From positions 71,516 through 135,515 of the forward strand of contig BCJX01000012.1 in assembly GCA_001600415.1 (NCBI GenBank): a stretch of 64,000 bases of DNA, read 5' to 3'. The stretch's first letter is position 1; every line of letters starts with the position of its first letter. A program made the translations under genes and the position numbers. Under the pieces are notes generated by a model that was not told the DNA's origin, made no database searches, and saw only the letters and a program-made list of their open reading frames with translations. This document shows positions 22,972 to 36,344 of the stretch, one piece after another. The stretch comes from Pascua guehoae (Eukaryota; Basidiomycota; Tremellomycetes; Trichosporonales; Trichosporonaceae).

Positions 22972-25809
22972 GGTGAGAGGGGTTTGGTAGTGTGGGGTTG
23001 CGTGGATGATTCCGAGTCGGGGGGGCCCAAGTCAAAACACGAGGCCGAGGGGGTGGTGGAGCTGGTAGCTGGTTGCTGGTTGGCAAGCTTGTCAACAGCG
23101 CAAAAAAACAGCCACGCGCGACGAGCCGTTACCAAGCGACAACAATGGCGGTCACGAAAGAGCAAACAAGCGCAGTGCGCACAGACCGCCAGCGGGCGGA
23201 GTCGCACAACGCCGAGGCAGGGATGCAGTGGAGAGAAGCAGGTAGGTAGACGCTGGAGCCGTTCGGGGCCGCGGAGAGTCCAGAGGGTCGACGTGGGGGG
23301 GTCGAAGCGAGCGCGCCAGTTTTGTGGGCAGGGGAAAAAAAAGGAAAACAGAAACCCGTTCAAGCTGGAGCACGAGGAGAACGAGGATGCCAGAGCGAGT
23401 GAGCGAGCGATGGACCGCAAAGAGGTCAAGGAACCGTCGTCGACGTGTGTGTTGTGAGAAATGGGCGAGGCGGGGCCCGTGCGACCTTGGGTTCGGCCCG
23501 GAGTGTGCCTCGACGGCTATGACCGGGGGTACGCAGGCACAGCTTGGGGAAGTGCTCGACGATGCTGGTTGCTTGCTCGTTGTCGGTTACGAGGTGCTGG
23601 TCGTGCGGCGTGTGCACAACGAGGCCAGGCGAGTAGCGGGGGGGTGATGACGATCGTAGGCAGAGTAGCGAGCAGCAAAAGCTAAAGGTTGGTCGAAACG
23701 AGGACAGGAAAACTCGGTAGTGATCGATGGCTTGGGTTTTCGGGGTCGGATCAGGTGATCTACCGTACCGTGTACCGTGATAGACGTCGATTACTCGAGA
23801 CGCTTGGACGCGCGCATGTCACTCGTTAGTCGTCGCTCGCCGTGTGTGTGTGTCCCGCAGATGGGGCTAGTTTCCGAGTTTTGCTTCAAGTTGCCGTTGT
23901 CTTGTGTGGGGTATGATATGGTAGTTTGTGGCTTGTGGGATGTATCAGGCTCCAAGAGGCCGAGGAGTGTGTGTGCGGAAGAGGTGTTGCGTTGCTTGCG
24001 TTGATGGCGGTGCCGTGCACAGNGGTATGTGGGGNGGGGTGGGGGGGTCGTGTTCTCGAGCCGTCGCTTCCGAATTAATTTGCTTGGGCCGGCCCCGGGG
24101 ATAATGAATGGGAGAGGTGGGATGGGAGGGGTGGTAGCGTCGCGGCGGGTAGTGGGTGGGGGGGGTGGTAGTGGGCTGGAGTGGAGGCAGCTTGCAAGCA
24201 GCCTTGGAAATTGGAAACGGCGGCCTTGATGGGGGTGGGGTGGCGTTCGACGAGGCGACCTCGTGATCTCGTGACCCGTCTACCAGTCTGTCTACTGTCT
24301 GGGCCTGGGACGCGCGGAAACAGGGCAAGGCAGGGAATGACAGATGAGAAAAAAGGTGGGGTACGCTGGACACGAGGCCGGTGGCCGCCTCCAGCCGCCA
24401 CGCGCGCCCGGGTGCCATGCCATGCCATGCCCAGGAGGACAAATGCTGCTGCTAGTGACTACAGCACAGCGCTCTGCAGGAATCTCTGCTCTGCTGCAAC
24501 CGACCCCGTTGAGAACGGTTGAGAACGGAAGAGGGCCCCACTGGCTGCCATGCTGCGGCGCCGTCAGATGCGCAGTGCGTACGTGCCGTGGACTGCCGGC
24601 CTGGTGGTTGTGGTCACTGCGTCATGCGTCATCAACGAGCCAATCGACAAAATGCGGCCATGCAACCGATGCAACCCAGCCCTGCCGAGCAGGTGCCTCT
24701 TTTTGGCAGAAGCCCGAGGGAGGCTTGTGCTGCTGCCCATTACTGGCTGGGACATTTGTGTGGACCAGACCATCGGCACCCATCGGCGAAGCTCTTTAGC
24801 TGGAACCTGTAAGCTTTGCCTTGACTGCACACAACTCCCCTGCCAAGCAAACCCAAGCACACGACCAACACAACCAACACAGCCGTCCCCACTGCTGGAT
24901 CCACTTTTCCTATTGTCTTTTGTACCACTCTGTTCCTGACCGCGCTTGACTGGCAAAGGGTCTGCCATTGAGGCGTCCTCGACAGCTTGACATTGGGCTG
25001 CCAACAGGCCAACCTGCAACCTGGACCCCGCAAAACCTGGACACCACGTGCTCACTGTCGCATGCTGCGCAATAGGGGGTGACCCTCGACGGCGCCCCGC
25101 TTTTATTCTGGCCCTGGCTGGCCTTGCTTTATAAGTGATTCTGACACTCCGACACGGGAGCTGTTGACCAACATTTTCCTGGGCGGTTTTCTAATGCCCG
25201 AGATTGCCAGTGCAGTTATTCAGGTGGCGCCACACCACTTTTCAAGGACAACTTGACACCCAGTGCATCGTCGTTAGTTAGGGAGGTTAGGACGTCCTAG
25301 AGGCGGAGAGGAGGGGAGGAGCTGAGGGGAGTTGCGGGGGTTTGAACGGCAGAAATTGACTTGTGCAGCATCGGCAACCACCCGAAACGGGTGTGCGGGG
25401 ATCAGACACCAGAAAAGTACGTCCCTCCTTGCTCGCTAAGGATAACAGATGACAGACTGGCTGTTGGAAAAGGCGGGTGTGTAATGAATGGACGGGCACA
25501 GTGCGGCCCTTGCCGAATGGCCTGGCGCGTGACTGACTTGGTCAAAAGATTAGATGTGGAACACACACCATGACATGTGGCCGCCGCAGCATCCGTTATC
25601 AGATCTTCAGATCTGAAGGCGTTCAAATGTCCGTTGCAGATATGCATATCTTCTATGACATCCAGCCGAAGCGGCACAACGCGGCAGCTCGCGCTCGAGA
25701 CGCGATCCAAGACTGAGGACAATGTGTTCTATACACGACTCGACTTGGATCCTCGAGGCGACTGGGGCACGCATACCGTTTCCTGGCAAGCTAGCTTCAG
25801 TGCAGAGCT
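22972..25809. other. intergenic, promoter of the zinc-cluster gene; two ambiguous bases
   Basis: 2.8 kb with no supported gene. The left half is upstream of the transcription-factor start, with purine-rich stretches. Single N bases at 24023 and 24035 sit in a G-rich tract. The right end is downstream of the glutaredoxin stop. The longest frames (for example 24550-24939 plus) have no motif or codon bias. Confidence 0.5.
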
Positions 25810-26716
25810 CTAGCCCTTGATGAGCTTCTCCAGCTGGGCCTTGGGGACGGCCTGGAGGTCGGAGCAGCCACCGATGAACTGCTGGCGGATGTAGACGTGG
25901 GGCACGGTGCCCTGGCCGTTCAGCTCCTTGAGGTACTGCTGGATAGCGGCTGCGTGTTAGTCACGTCCAGAGAGTTGGGCGTTTGGAGGGGGAACAGGGG
26001 ATCGGAAGAAAGAGGGGATGGTCCGAAGTGACGGTTGGCAAAGAATGTGACTGACGCCGATGGAAGAACGAGAGAGGCGTGGGACATGGAAACGTTGGAC
26101 ATCGCTCCCCTGCTTCCACACCATTACCTCTCCTCCCTTTGCCCTACAGCCTTGCAGAAACCAACACCTGCTCCTCGGGATCTCTGTCATTCCCCTCGCA
26201 CTTCTTCAAGCCCACAAACACGACCCGTCCAACTGCCAGTCAAGGCGGGGACGGCTGCTTATTCGTCTCCCGCGCCCGGCAATGGCCACACCGACCTAGG
26301 CAGCGATACTCACAGCCATTGTCCATCTCGTCAAGCCTGAGTGTCAGCAAAGGTCACAATCACATGGGCGAGGGCAAACTCACTCGTAGACCTTGACGTC
26401 GTTGGTGTACTCGCCGAGGATGTTCTTTGCACGACGGCAGTACTGATTAGTCAGCATGTGTTCGGCAGTGTTCCGTGGGTATCGTTGGCGTCGCTCTATC
26501 GTTGGGGCCAGTGAATCATCGAGCTCGCCACCAGGCGCTAGGCATGGGTAAGACAGACAATGTTGGTCGAGAGGCTTATCTAGTCGACCAGAGCGGGCAT
26601 GATGTAATCCACAATGAATGCAGAACGCGATAACCGAGACAGCACCGGGCAGCTTAGCTACGCAGCTCACGACGCAGCAGTCCGGTCCCCTGTCTATCTC
26701 CTCCCCCACCTTGCTC

Positions 26717-26748
<32 letters not shown>

Positions 26749-27065
26749 NNNNNNNNNNNNNNNNNNNNNNNNNNNNNNACACCCCCACCCCCCACCCCCC
26801 ACACACACACACTACACGGCACACTCACAGGGCAGTACGACTTTGAAAAGACGAGGACGTTGTTGTCCTTGATCGCCGAGTCGACGAGCTGCTTTGCAGA
26901 CGACATGTCGGCGGGGCTGGCGGCGGTGCTGAGAAAGGCGCCCACTTTGGCGGTGCTAGAGGGGTGACGGGGGGCTAGAGAGCGTGCGGACAGCGCAACG
27001 GACGGAGTGGCGGTGGTGGGACGCAGGTGGGATGAGAGGACCGAGATGCGCCTTGTTGCAAACAT
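25810..27065 (-). CDS. dithiol glutaredoxin with mitochondrial presequence
   Basis: Glutaredoxins reduce disulfides and deglutathionylate proteins using glutathione. Exons on the minus strand: 27065-26829, 26442-26384, 26336-26314 and 25949-25810, giving 152 residues. The active site CPYC is at 78-81, inside FSKSYCPYCRRAK. The cis-proline motif TVPHVYI is at 121-127 and the GG-C-SD motif at 133-137 (FIGGCSDL), both for glutathione binding. Residues 1-53 are basic and Ser/Ala/Thr-rich without acidic residues except D53 (MFATRRISVLSSHLRP), like a mitochondrial targeting peptide. Met54 (MSSAKQLVDSAIK) matches the start of a cytosolic form, so dual localisation as in yeast Grx2 is plausible. Intron 1 lies between Pro79 and Tyr80, splits the active site, and contains the C run and N gap. 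Introns 1 and 3 are long (386 including Ns, and 364 nt). Confidence 0.93.
26718..26778. other. poly-C run ending in a 30-N assembly gap, in glutaredoxin intron 1
   Basis: 31 consecutive C (26718-26748) run into 30 N (26749-26778), followed by further C/A-rich sequence. On the coding strand it is a G run within the intron. The true length is unknown, and the gap probably marks sequencing failure in the homopolymer. Confidence 0.95.
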
Positions 27066-30000
27066 GAGGGTGAAATCCGAATCCCACTGCGACGGGGTGG
27101 AGTGTACCAAAGCTGACGTCTATGCTCGCGACCGGGGGGTGGGGGAGGGTACGCACCACAAACGTGACCCGTGACGCGGGAGCAAATTTGGTGACATGGG
27201 GCGCAGTTCTGGCTCAGCTGCTGTATGTCAGCATGTCAGCATCCTCCATCCATGCATGATCAACCGTCATCGTTTTCTGCCTGCCATTGTTACGTTATAA
27301 CGAGAGCGGGACATGACCAACCCCAGTCAGAGTCCCACGTCAGAACACGCTGCCACAAAACTTAGGCACTGCCGAGCTTGTGGCTAAAAAGTATAAATGA
27401 CCCAAAACCCCAGCTGAGTGTGCGGCCCAGCCCACTTCCGTCCCACTGACCGCCTCCGCACACCCCGCGCTGGGTAAGTATTCGTCCTGACCATGCATTT
27501 GACAGAGACCGAGGCCCACACGGAGTCTACGCGGAGTCTACGCGGAGAATAGAATCACCGAGAAGGACGAGCAAACGGCCAGGGAGAGATCCCATAGCGC
27601 TTTGGTGCACAGGCGCACGAGGCTTTGCTTGTGCGATGGGCGCTGGGGGGGCAACGGCGTGCGGCTAACAGCGTTTAGATGAGGGCATCTCACGGCTTTC
27701 ACCGGGTGGCTAGGTTTTCGGGCGATTGAAGGCAAGAAGCGGAACTGTAGAGGGACTTGCACGTTCAAGCTCGGATGCCCGGCGAGTCCAGATGTCCGCT
27801 TGAACGTCATCACAATGATGGCTGGACGGGAGACGCCGTGGACCAGGACCTCGAATGCCAGCGTACACTGACAGACACTGACCATTCTGCGCCCAGCGTG
27901 TCGACACACTCATCTCCTAATCATTCTCATGGCAGACGTGGATATGACAGTCTGCTCTTCGGATGGACGGATCGTCAAAACAAGATGGGCAGTGTAATGA
28001 GAGCGGCTCAATCAGCTCACCGCTAGCGCCGCTGCTAGCGCCGCTAGCCCGCTCGAGACATGGATGATCGAGCAAGAGCAACGTTTGCTGGACGCAATGC
28101 CCGTTCATCATCAGCATTCCACATTCGTCATCCCACTCCCTTTTGCTATGGGCATCGTCGACGAGGGCACTGGGCGTGTTAGTTGCACCGACATCACAGC
28201 ACCCGCCTCCCCCGCCCCAACCCCGGTGGGGCACATTGTACTTGTGGGGGAGTGCTCGTCAGCCATCGACATGTGCTGGCCAACCAGGTGCTCGTCTCAG
28301 CCATTGCCGCTGCCTCGAGCAATGATCCTGCCCCAAATGTCCCCAAACGCAACGAGGGCGAGAAGAGAAGGCCGACACAGACTGGAGCCAGTCCCCCGCG
28401 GACGGGCCATGGTCCCCGAGCTGAATGTCGCGGACGCTTTGGAGACAGTGCACCGACCATGCATGCGCATTGCTGAGTGATGTCCCTATCGGATACGATA
28501 TGAGCTCGACGACTGATTGGATCTTGGATATCCTGGGTGCCCGAGCATGCCAGCCGGCTATCGACCAACAACCACCGGTCGCTCGCCCTCGTCCTCGGTA
28601 CGACATGCAGTCCCTATTCTGCGTCACTGGTGCGCCGGGGTCATGGCCATATACCCTGCTCTCACAGCCCATCTCCGACAGGCCCGACCACACACAGACA
28701 ATGCCGCACAGGCCCCGAATGACAATGACCTCCGCGGGCGGGCGCCGCTAATACCCCTCTGCACGCCCGCCACGGCCGCCACCTGGCACCTGGCCAAAAG
28801 TGACAACCCCCGTTCCTTGCGAGGTGCACAGTTGACCGCCTTCCTCCTCCTTTGAACTCGTTCTGTGCACCCGTGGCATCTTCTCTCGGCTGTTCTTTAC
28901 TCGGCAACATCAGCAGCACCCCACCGTGCCCAAATCCAGCACCCATGTACACGTATCTTGGAGCACCCAACGAACACGACCGCAGTGCGCATTGCATGCG
29001 CTCGGTGGCCCAAGACCACTGGGGCTTGTTCTGTCGCGCATCCGGAGCCTCGCACCAGCTCTTGGCCCAGTCTCAGTCAGAACCAGGCGGGCTGCGAGGC
29101 TTTAGCTTGTCCGGCGCCCACCATCAGAGACAGCATGCAGCAGGCAGCAGGCAGCTCGGACCACAGGCCCAGAATCCACAACCTAATTTGTTAGGGAGCA
29201 TCTGATCCAGCATGTCAGCAACATGGAGCAGCACCACTCTGTCAACCCAAGACGCGCTGATCTTCTCTCAAATTCTTCCGCCAATCCCAACTTCTGCAGT
29301 GTGCTCATATTATTGCCCACTCTCGTTACCTCTCACACTCATTTCTCTTATCATCAACATCCCACTCGTCAATCCCGCCCATCCACCCCCATCCACCCCC
29401 ACCCACCCCCCATTCTTCCCTTCCCACTCGAAACACACACCCCGCGGACCCCCAATCCTTTCCCTTGCAACCATCCACTGGACCCGCCAGGCCTACCAAG
29501 GCCACTGTTCCCCTCAATACACGCCCCCGTTCCCTCCCCCACACACGACTCCTCTGTCCGCAAGCCCGACATTGCAGCCCTCGACGGAGACTGCAAACGC
29601 CGCGAGCAGACAACAAGTACCGCATAAGAACGCTACAGAGCGCTAGTTGCGACGACCACGCAGAGCCCAGAGCTCCGAGACCGAGAACAGCTTGAACGGC
29701 TAGCCAGACTCTAGCCTGTGTCAACTGCTGCACTCAGCACCCAACCCCTGCACGTTGAACGCTCTCCCATCATCCCCCATACCCGATACTCAAGACACTG
29801 GACACGACCCAGACGAACACGCGACCGAGTCGTACATTCCACAACCACCCGAGCCTCTACTTCCCGCCATACACAACACATCCCGGACGTGGCAGACCCC
29901 CACGTCATCAGCAAACTACCGATACGTCCGAGGCGCCCCAGAGCTGGCCCCTCATACCTGTTGCGAGACCATCTCGTCGACGTCATACAGAGTGTTTACG

Positions 30001-31494
30001 AAAACTCCTGTCCAAGCGACATCTCAGGCGACCAGTCCAGCCCACATTACCGTCTGCGCTCAGTCATTGTCACGCTGTACACGGACAAGGACTGCTGTGA
30101 ACCACTCGCACGACTGCAAACGACCAACCATCCATTGAGGACGAAAAAAGTCGTCCTCGGATCCTTGGAGCGCGCGCACACGCAATCCTCGCACGCACAC
30201 GCATCCAGGCGCCCACCTGCCGCCTGAAGAGTCCTGAAACGCGAGACACGCACTGTACGCGCGCGACACGTCGTTTGGCCTTCTGTGACCCAAAGAAGCG
30301 CCGTGTGCAAGCCACCGCACGCGCCTGGTTGAAACCCGCATACCTCGCTCGCACCCAGGTGAATCCAACAGGTGACCCCAAAGCCCAAAGTTCACCCTCG
30401 ACACGCGGCTGCACTGTTCTCTCCTAGGTCGCAATCCCCCCGGTCCTCGCCGCCCACCCTCGAAAAAAAACTTGGAACAAGAGCCAAGCGACAGAGTCTG
30501 GCCACGGCTGGTCACTGCATTAGCTGGGTAGACTGCCCGCTACACCCACGAGTGCCCATCCTCTTTTCGAGATCGCCAAGGCGCTAAATCAATCAATCAA
30601 TCGCTCGGGCCTCGGCTCTGGCCACTCTCTCGGTCTCTGTCACGCCACTGCAGAACCCTTTCCCTTCCAAAGTACCCCGGTTTCTCTTGCCTCGCCTCGC
30701 CTCGCCCTTTTTTTCTTTTTTTTCGACACACCAATCATCCGTCTCTGTTGGGCCGTCCCGCGCTTGAAAGCCACACGCACCCATTCCATACCCCACGCCA
30801 CGGCACGCCAATACGCCAACAAGCTACTTGCAACGCTACCCAGGCACGCACCAAGGATACGCCATTGACGCGCGACAGCACACCCACAAACCACCACCCC
30901 CCCCGCCCCCGTTTGCTCCGGATCCCCTCGAGTCGACGCGACTAGTGAGTACTACTACTACTACAAAGTCTAGTCCATTTGCAAGCACAATTATCATTGC
31001 ACTAGGAGAACCAACCTCCACCGCCCTTGCTTTGCGTGGACCCCAGTTTTTGCCTCCACCCTCGTTCCATCATTTCCTTCCCTCGTTTCCTCCTTCCTTC
31101 CTTCTGTGCTCTTGAACACCCGTCAAACCCAGAGCTGACACACTTTCCTTTGCAACTATCCTCCTTGTTCCCTCAATCCCCTCCTTCAACATCTATCACA
31201 ACCCACTCTCTCTCTCTCACTGTTCATTCATCAATAGTCAGCATCGGCCATCCCATTCCCACCCACCTTGCCTTCTGTTCGGCTCTGAGCACCTCCCACC
31301 TACCTACCTCGGCTACCCCCTCCCTATCCACCCTGGGTGTTTCGTGCTCGAGCACTCTGTACCCTACGATCCCTCCCCTCTCCCTCCCTCCCTCCCTCCC
31401 TCCTCACTCTCTCTTTCCTGTCCCCCATTTGAGGCCTAGACAGCTACCGACCGTCTGTGCGTCATCGCATATACCCGTTCCACCAAAGCTGCCC
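27066..31494. other. long divergent spacer upstream of glutaredoxin and RhoGEF genes
   Basis: 4.4 kb with no supported coding gene. The right 1.5 kb is strongly pyrimidine-rich (ccatccaccc runs at 29390-29410, ctccctccctcc at 31378-31405) and is likely the promoter and long 5' leader of the RhoGEF gene. A possible leader intron donor gtgagtactactac lies at 30945. The frame of the RhoGEF gene stays open from 31027 to its ATG without another ATG. Many short frames exist between 28000 and 30500, none with recognisable motifs. Confidence 0.5.
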
Positions 31495-34400
31495 ATGGCA
31501 ACGTCGTCGTCGTCAAACACCGTTTACGCACCGAGCGCCTCGAAAAAGCTGCCCATGCTGCCGCTCCGTGCCTCTTCCTTGCCTCCCTCTCTTACCTCCC
31601 TGACTGGCTCGGCTCACGGCCCACCCGACTCCCAACACCACCACCAAACTCGCACGATGCCAGTCATCGACGACGAATTCCATCTCTTCTCTCACCCACG
31701 TCCACCTCTACACATTCCCGACCTCGACCAGCTGCCAAACGACTTTGAGCTTCCTTCGGGCGGCGTAGCATCCTCGCACTCGCACTCGTCCTTGTCGTCC
31801 GACGACTCGCGCGAATCCCTCGAGTCTGACGCGATCGCCACCCCGTCACGCCGCGACAGCGCCTCGACGGCTGACAAGCACGCGTTCCCCAGCCACACTC
31901 TAAAAGTTGACGCCAACATGGTCGTCCTTGCCCCGCACCCCGTTCGTCCCAACGAAATCATCTGCACCACCGACGGTGAGGATGAGCTGCCTGCACGCAA
32001 GGTCTGGACACCATCTCCACCGCAAAAGTCTGCCAAACGGCACTTTTGGCACGTAGGTGGTGGTGGAGGGGCACGCAACTCTGTGCATTCGGTGCGCCAG
32101 CCCCGGGCATCATCGTCTCGGCCATCATCACCATCGCCCGAGTCGTACTCGAGCCGGTCACCATCTTCCTCGCCCCAACCTCGGTCCAGTTCAGAGCACT
32201 CGAGTTGGCCCGCCATCCGCGTGTCCGAGTCTGCACGCGGTGCACCTCGCCTTTCGTTTATCAAGGATGAAGACTTTCTCGGGCCGCCGTTGAAGACTAC
32301 CCTGGTAACGCCGCGCTCAAACTCGCCTTCAGGCGATTCAGTTGCGACCATCACTCCATCACCAGCCAGGCGCGACCCGACGCCGTCACCCCGCATCTCG
32401 ACGAGCCACACGAGAGCAAAGAGCCCGACTGCATCGACTGACTCTCCCGTCGAGCCATCACCGGTCTCCCGCAAGCGCAGGCTCAATGCGTTGAAGGGTC
32501 TCGTGGCGAATCTGGATTTCGCCCAGCCGTGGAGTGTCATTGACCACCACCGTGACCACCACGACGACGAGCACGACTTTTTCTGGCCGTGCGGCGGTGA
32601 CCCGCCCCCGCAGCTGCAGGCACTGTCCCTGGGCGGCACGTTTGCTGCAAACGATATTTCCAAGCTGGCAAACGAAAGCACCGTGTCGCTTCCTGCAAGC
32701 CCCGTACCAGATCGTATCGACAAGAGTTGGCCAATGCGGACGCGCAAGTTTAGTCGCTCCATGGTGTCCATGGTCGGGAACAACCAGATTCCCGATGACG
32801 GCGTAGACCACTGGCCAGAACGGCCCATTTCCCCGCCCATGCACGCCCCAGAGCTTCACTTTCCTCAGCGCTCCCCATCGCCACCATTGTCGCTGAAAAA
32901 GGCGCGCGGTGCATTCGCGCCGGCCACGCCCACTCCACCACGGGTGCTTGTGGCTCGCGCAGCACCGGGCCTCCGCAGGCCGTCGACAGCCTCGTCTCGG
33001 ATCGCCAGCTCACATAGCATGCGCGAGCCTCCTCGGCCCCCGCGTCAACGTAAAGAGTCGTTTGGTCTCTTTGGTGTCGCCCACGCAGGGTACAGCAAGT
33101 CGTCCCGCGCTGGACCCTCTCATTCCAGAGACAGCGCTGCGTCATGGCGTGAGTCGCTCATGCACGACGCAACATACACGCGCCTCATGTCGGGACCGGA
33201 CGGACACCTTGAGGTCAAGCGCCAGGAGGTCTTGTGGGAAATGGCAGAAACCGAGTTTGCGTTTGTGCGCGCTTGCCGCGATGTCCTTCGGCTGTTTGCC
33301 AACCCATTGCGCTCCGCACAAGGCGAGGGCGAGTGGATGTCGGGCATCCCCTCGGGTGTCTGTGAGCTCTTTGAGACCCTCGAGGTGGTCACGTCGGCCC
33401 ACAACGAACTCTCAACATCGCAGCAGATGGAACGGCGCAAGTCGGATCTTGTGTCTGTCGAAGGGTTCATTGCCCAGTTCCACGCATGGGTTCCGTCCCT
33501 TGCGTGCCACGAACCCTACATTGTGCTCTTCAACCCGGTGTCGCAGTTGATCGAAGAGTGTGCACGGGATGAGAGCAGCACGTTTGGCGAGTTTATCCGC
33601 ATGCAGATGCGCGACAAGGCCCTTGGCTCTCTCAGCGTCGGGAGTATGCTCCTCAAGCCCATTCAGCGCCTCACAAAGTACCCACTATTCCTGAGGGTGA
33701 GTCGTGCTCTCTGATCTATCCGACGTTGATACTGACATTGCAGCGCCTTCTTGACGCTACACCATCGTCTCACCCGGCCCACCAGTCGATGTTGAACCTC
33801 ATCGAATCGACCGAGACGGTCCTTTCACGTCTCGAGGCGACCAAGGCGGGTGAAGATGACTTTCAGCAGCTCCTCGCTCTGGAAGAACGCATCGATGGCC
33901 TCCCGGCTGGGTTTGAGCTTGCTATCCGCGGCCGTCGCCTCGTGGCGCATGCCCAGGTCGTCCAGGTTGGCGGCCATGAATCCCGCGCCTCGTTAACGAG
34001 CCGTGGCGGTGGCAGCATGCGTTCACTGCGTGCAACGCTGTCCACCAACTTCTCGACGGCGCTGGCCCCGTCGAGTTCCAAAACGGCGCCATTGACTGGC
34101 CCACCAACTCCCGGTGCCATGTCGCCGGAAATGCGCGGTTACGCACCACACACACTTGTGCCTCGAAGCGCGGCAACGTCGCCATCGTCGGGCGCGTCGT
34201 CGATTCGGTCCGTCTCGCGCCCCGTTTCTCGCTCCGTCTCCCGCTCAGCGTCTCCCGTGCGCCAGGTGCACACCCTTGCGCGCAGTGCGTCGTGCTCGTC
34301 CTCGCTGGCCGAGAGCGCCCGCCCGCGGCAACGGAGCAGCATGTCCACACTCCGGACCAAAGTTCGCCGTGACGAGACACTCACCTTGCTCGTGTTCAAC

Positions 34401-34899
34401 GACATGGTGGCCCTCGCTCTGCCTGTCCCCGCCCGCCAGCACTTTTTCAAATCACGCAAGACCGAACCAGCGCGTCTTCGTGTTTTGCCATTGTGTGATG
34501 GTGGTCTTGGCACTGTCGACGACGTTGCGGACGTTCCAGCGTGTGCGGGTGAGTACCGAGACTGGTGTGAGGGTTTCATTTGCTGACTGTGCAGCTCACC
34601 CACGGGCATTCTCTCTCACGCTGCACGTCCCCGACGGGCACACGTCAAAGGCGACGTTTACCATGGCGCCAATGACGGCGCTCTCCCGGCGGACACAGCG
34701 CACGGCACCCCTCGCAGGCGCGGGGCTTGACTCGATTGAACAAGTCGTTGGCGCTGTGCGCGGCGCAGTCGGCATGGGGCGGCACCCCGAGAGCACAGAC
34801 GACGAATACGATGGGAGTCACGAGGGAAACACCCTCACCCCGCGGCGCGGGTCTGCGGTCCGGTCAGAGACGTCGACCGAGGCGTCCCAGGTGGCGTAA
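31495..34899 (+). CDS. Rho/Cdc42 guanine-nucleotide exchange factor (DH-PH, 1103 aa)
   Basis: Exons: 31495-33696, 33744-34548 and 34595-34899, with introns of 47 and 46 nt. Residues 1-560 are disordered, Ser/Pro-rich, with many SP/TP sites. The DH (RhoGEF) domain spans about 575-775. It starts with EVLWEMAETEFAFVRACRDV and contains the conserved region 3 signature LLKPIQRLTKYPLFLRRLL across the first splice junction. Two helical blocks follow (QSMLNLIESTETVLSRLE). After a Ser/Arg-rich linker, residues about 940-1045 (DETLTLLVFNDMVALALPV) resemble a PH domain. Such proteins activate Rho or Cdc42 GTPases at sites of polarised growth or on stress. The exact GTPase cannot be told. ATG 31495 is the first Met in a frame that stays open 156 codons further upstream, so a longer N-terminus from an upstream exon is possible. 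Confidence 0.88.
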
Positions 34900-35379
34900 A
34901 ACTGAGCAAGACGCGAGATACAAGACAAGAGTTGTAACATGAACCCTACAAGAAGCTACACTACAAGACACGTATTAGATGTTGACAAAACACGAAAACG
35001 AAAAAAGTCAAACGCAAACACGACCCCGATGACGACGACGGTTATGCCTGTGTGTGACAGGACACACGAGATCGAGGAAGAGGATGAGGATGAGGAAGAG
35101 ATGTCTGTGTCGAGGAGAGTGGAGAGTGGCATGGTGAGGAGGAGTAGAGGAGAGAGTAGAGTCGAGGACGGTCGAGGTTGTACTCGACCACTGATGGTGT
35201 TTTATCGTTGTTTGCCATATGTGATGAGATGCACTTTGTCCTCTGTACCATGAGGAGCCCTTGGACGGGTCCCATGCATTGTAGGCGGCGTGTGCCGAGC
35301 ACATTGATGTCAATCTGCACCTGTATCTAGTATATCGCGAAACCATCCCCCAAAAAGAGCGTGTGCCATCACCATTCCG

Positions 35380-35960
35380 GACTCTACTTTATTTTCAAGG
35401 TCGTGGACAGGCATCCAAGCTTTGTCCAAGGGCTCATTCAATAGCTATGCATCTCAACTTTAGGCAAGCTTGGCTCGTCCCAGGACACTCTTTACTCTTG
35501 GTCCGCAAGCCTCGACTAACAAGCTTACCATCGTGCCCATGGCGCTCTTGCTATTAGGCAAATGCAAAGGCCAGCTGGGGGTGCAACCAAGCAAGACGTT
35601 ATTTTGGCAGCCATTTTCCATCATGGACGGTACTTCCAATGCTATCCATGCACATCAGCCATGTGTGATCCATACCTCTATGATATGTAACTGCACGCAG
35701 AGTTTGACCATGCTCGCTGTAATAGTACACGCTCTCAGCCGCGTCCACACGACAGGTTCATGAAGCGAATCCGCCCAGATGCCCTCTCGACGGTATTTAG
35801 GATACCTTTGGGGTATATGGATAGCGCGGCTTGGTGGTGCTATTACACTCGCTGTGATGGTTGCTGAGAAACAGGTATCAACTTGGCAAAGGTTCAAGAG
35901 CTGGGTGAGTTTGGAAATCGGCGACAAACTGGATACGCCCACACTTCGTCCCAGTGCCAA
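35380..35960 (+). repeat. dispersed repeat, copy 1 (pairs with 61200-61840)
   Basis: By eye this region aligns in the same orientation with 61200-61840. Matching blocks in the same order include tttattttcaaggtcgtg, cattcaatagctatgcatct, gcaagcctcgactaac, accaagcaagacgttatttt, gctcgctgtaat and ggttgctgagaaacag followed by gtttggaaatcg. Divergence is substantial and both copies have indels. No open frame is shared. It is most likely an old transposon or other dispersed repeat. Confidence 0.6.
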
Positions 35961-36301
35961 AACACACGACCAGATCACGGTCCTCGTTACTTTGGTCCAC
36001 TCTTCCTTGCCCATGATCACTTTCTCAGGCTGGCCAGAACCATCTGCACCCTTGGGCTCATCCCCACACACGTCCACATTCATGCGGGCCATGACGCGCC
36101 CAAGACGCAGCAACGTACTCGCGCATCTGTGACAATCGAGACAGACAGCCGCGTGGCACCCCGCGCTCTGTGTAGAACTCGGTATCTCAGCTGTTCACCC
36201 ATGATCTATAATGAGACGAATCTCTAATATGCGAAGATGCTCTAGACAAACAATGTGGAAGCTGCGCAGTTTCCACTAGGCGCGGGGGTGTAGGATTGTG
36301 A

Positions 36302-36312
36302 GCGTGTGTGCG

Positions 36313-36344
<32 letters not shown>
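36302..36344. repeat. (TG)n / (GTGC) microsatellite
   Basis: A 43-nt run that starts gcgtgtgtgcgtgtgtgcg and continues as pure TG, located about 220 nt beyond the 3' end of the tRNA gene. Confidence 0.9.

Noticed and set aside
31692..32840. 382-codon minus-strand frame opposite the RhoGEF N-terminus
   Set aside because: Antisense shadow of a Ser/Pro-rich exon; no motif.
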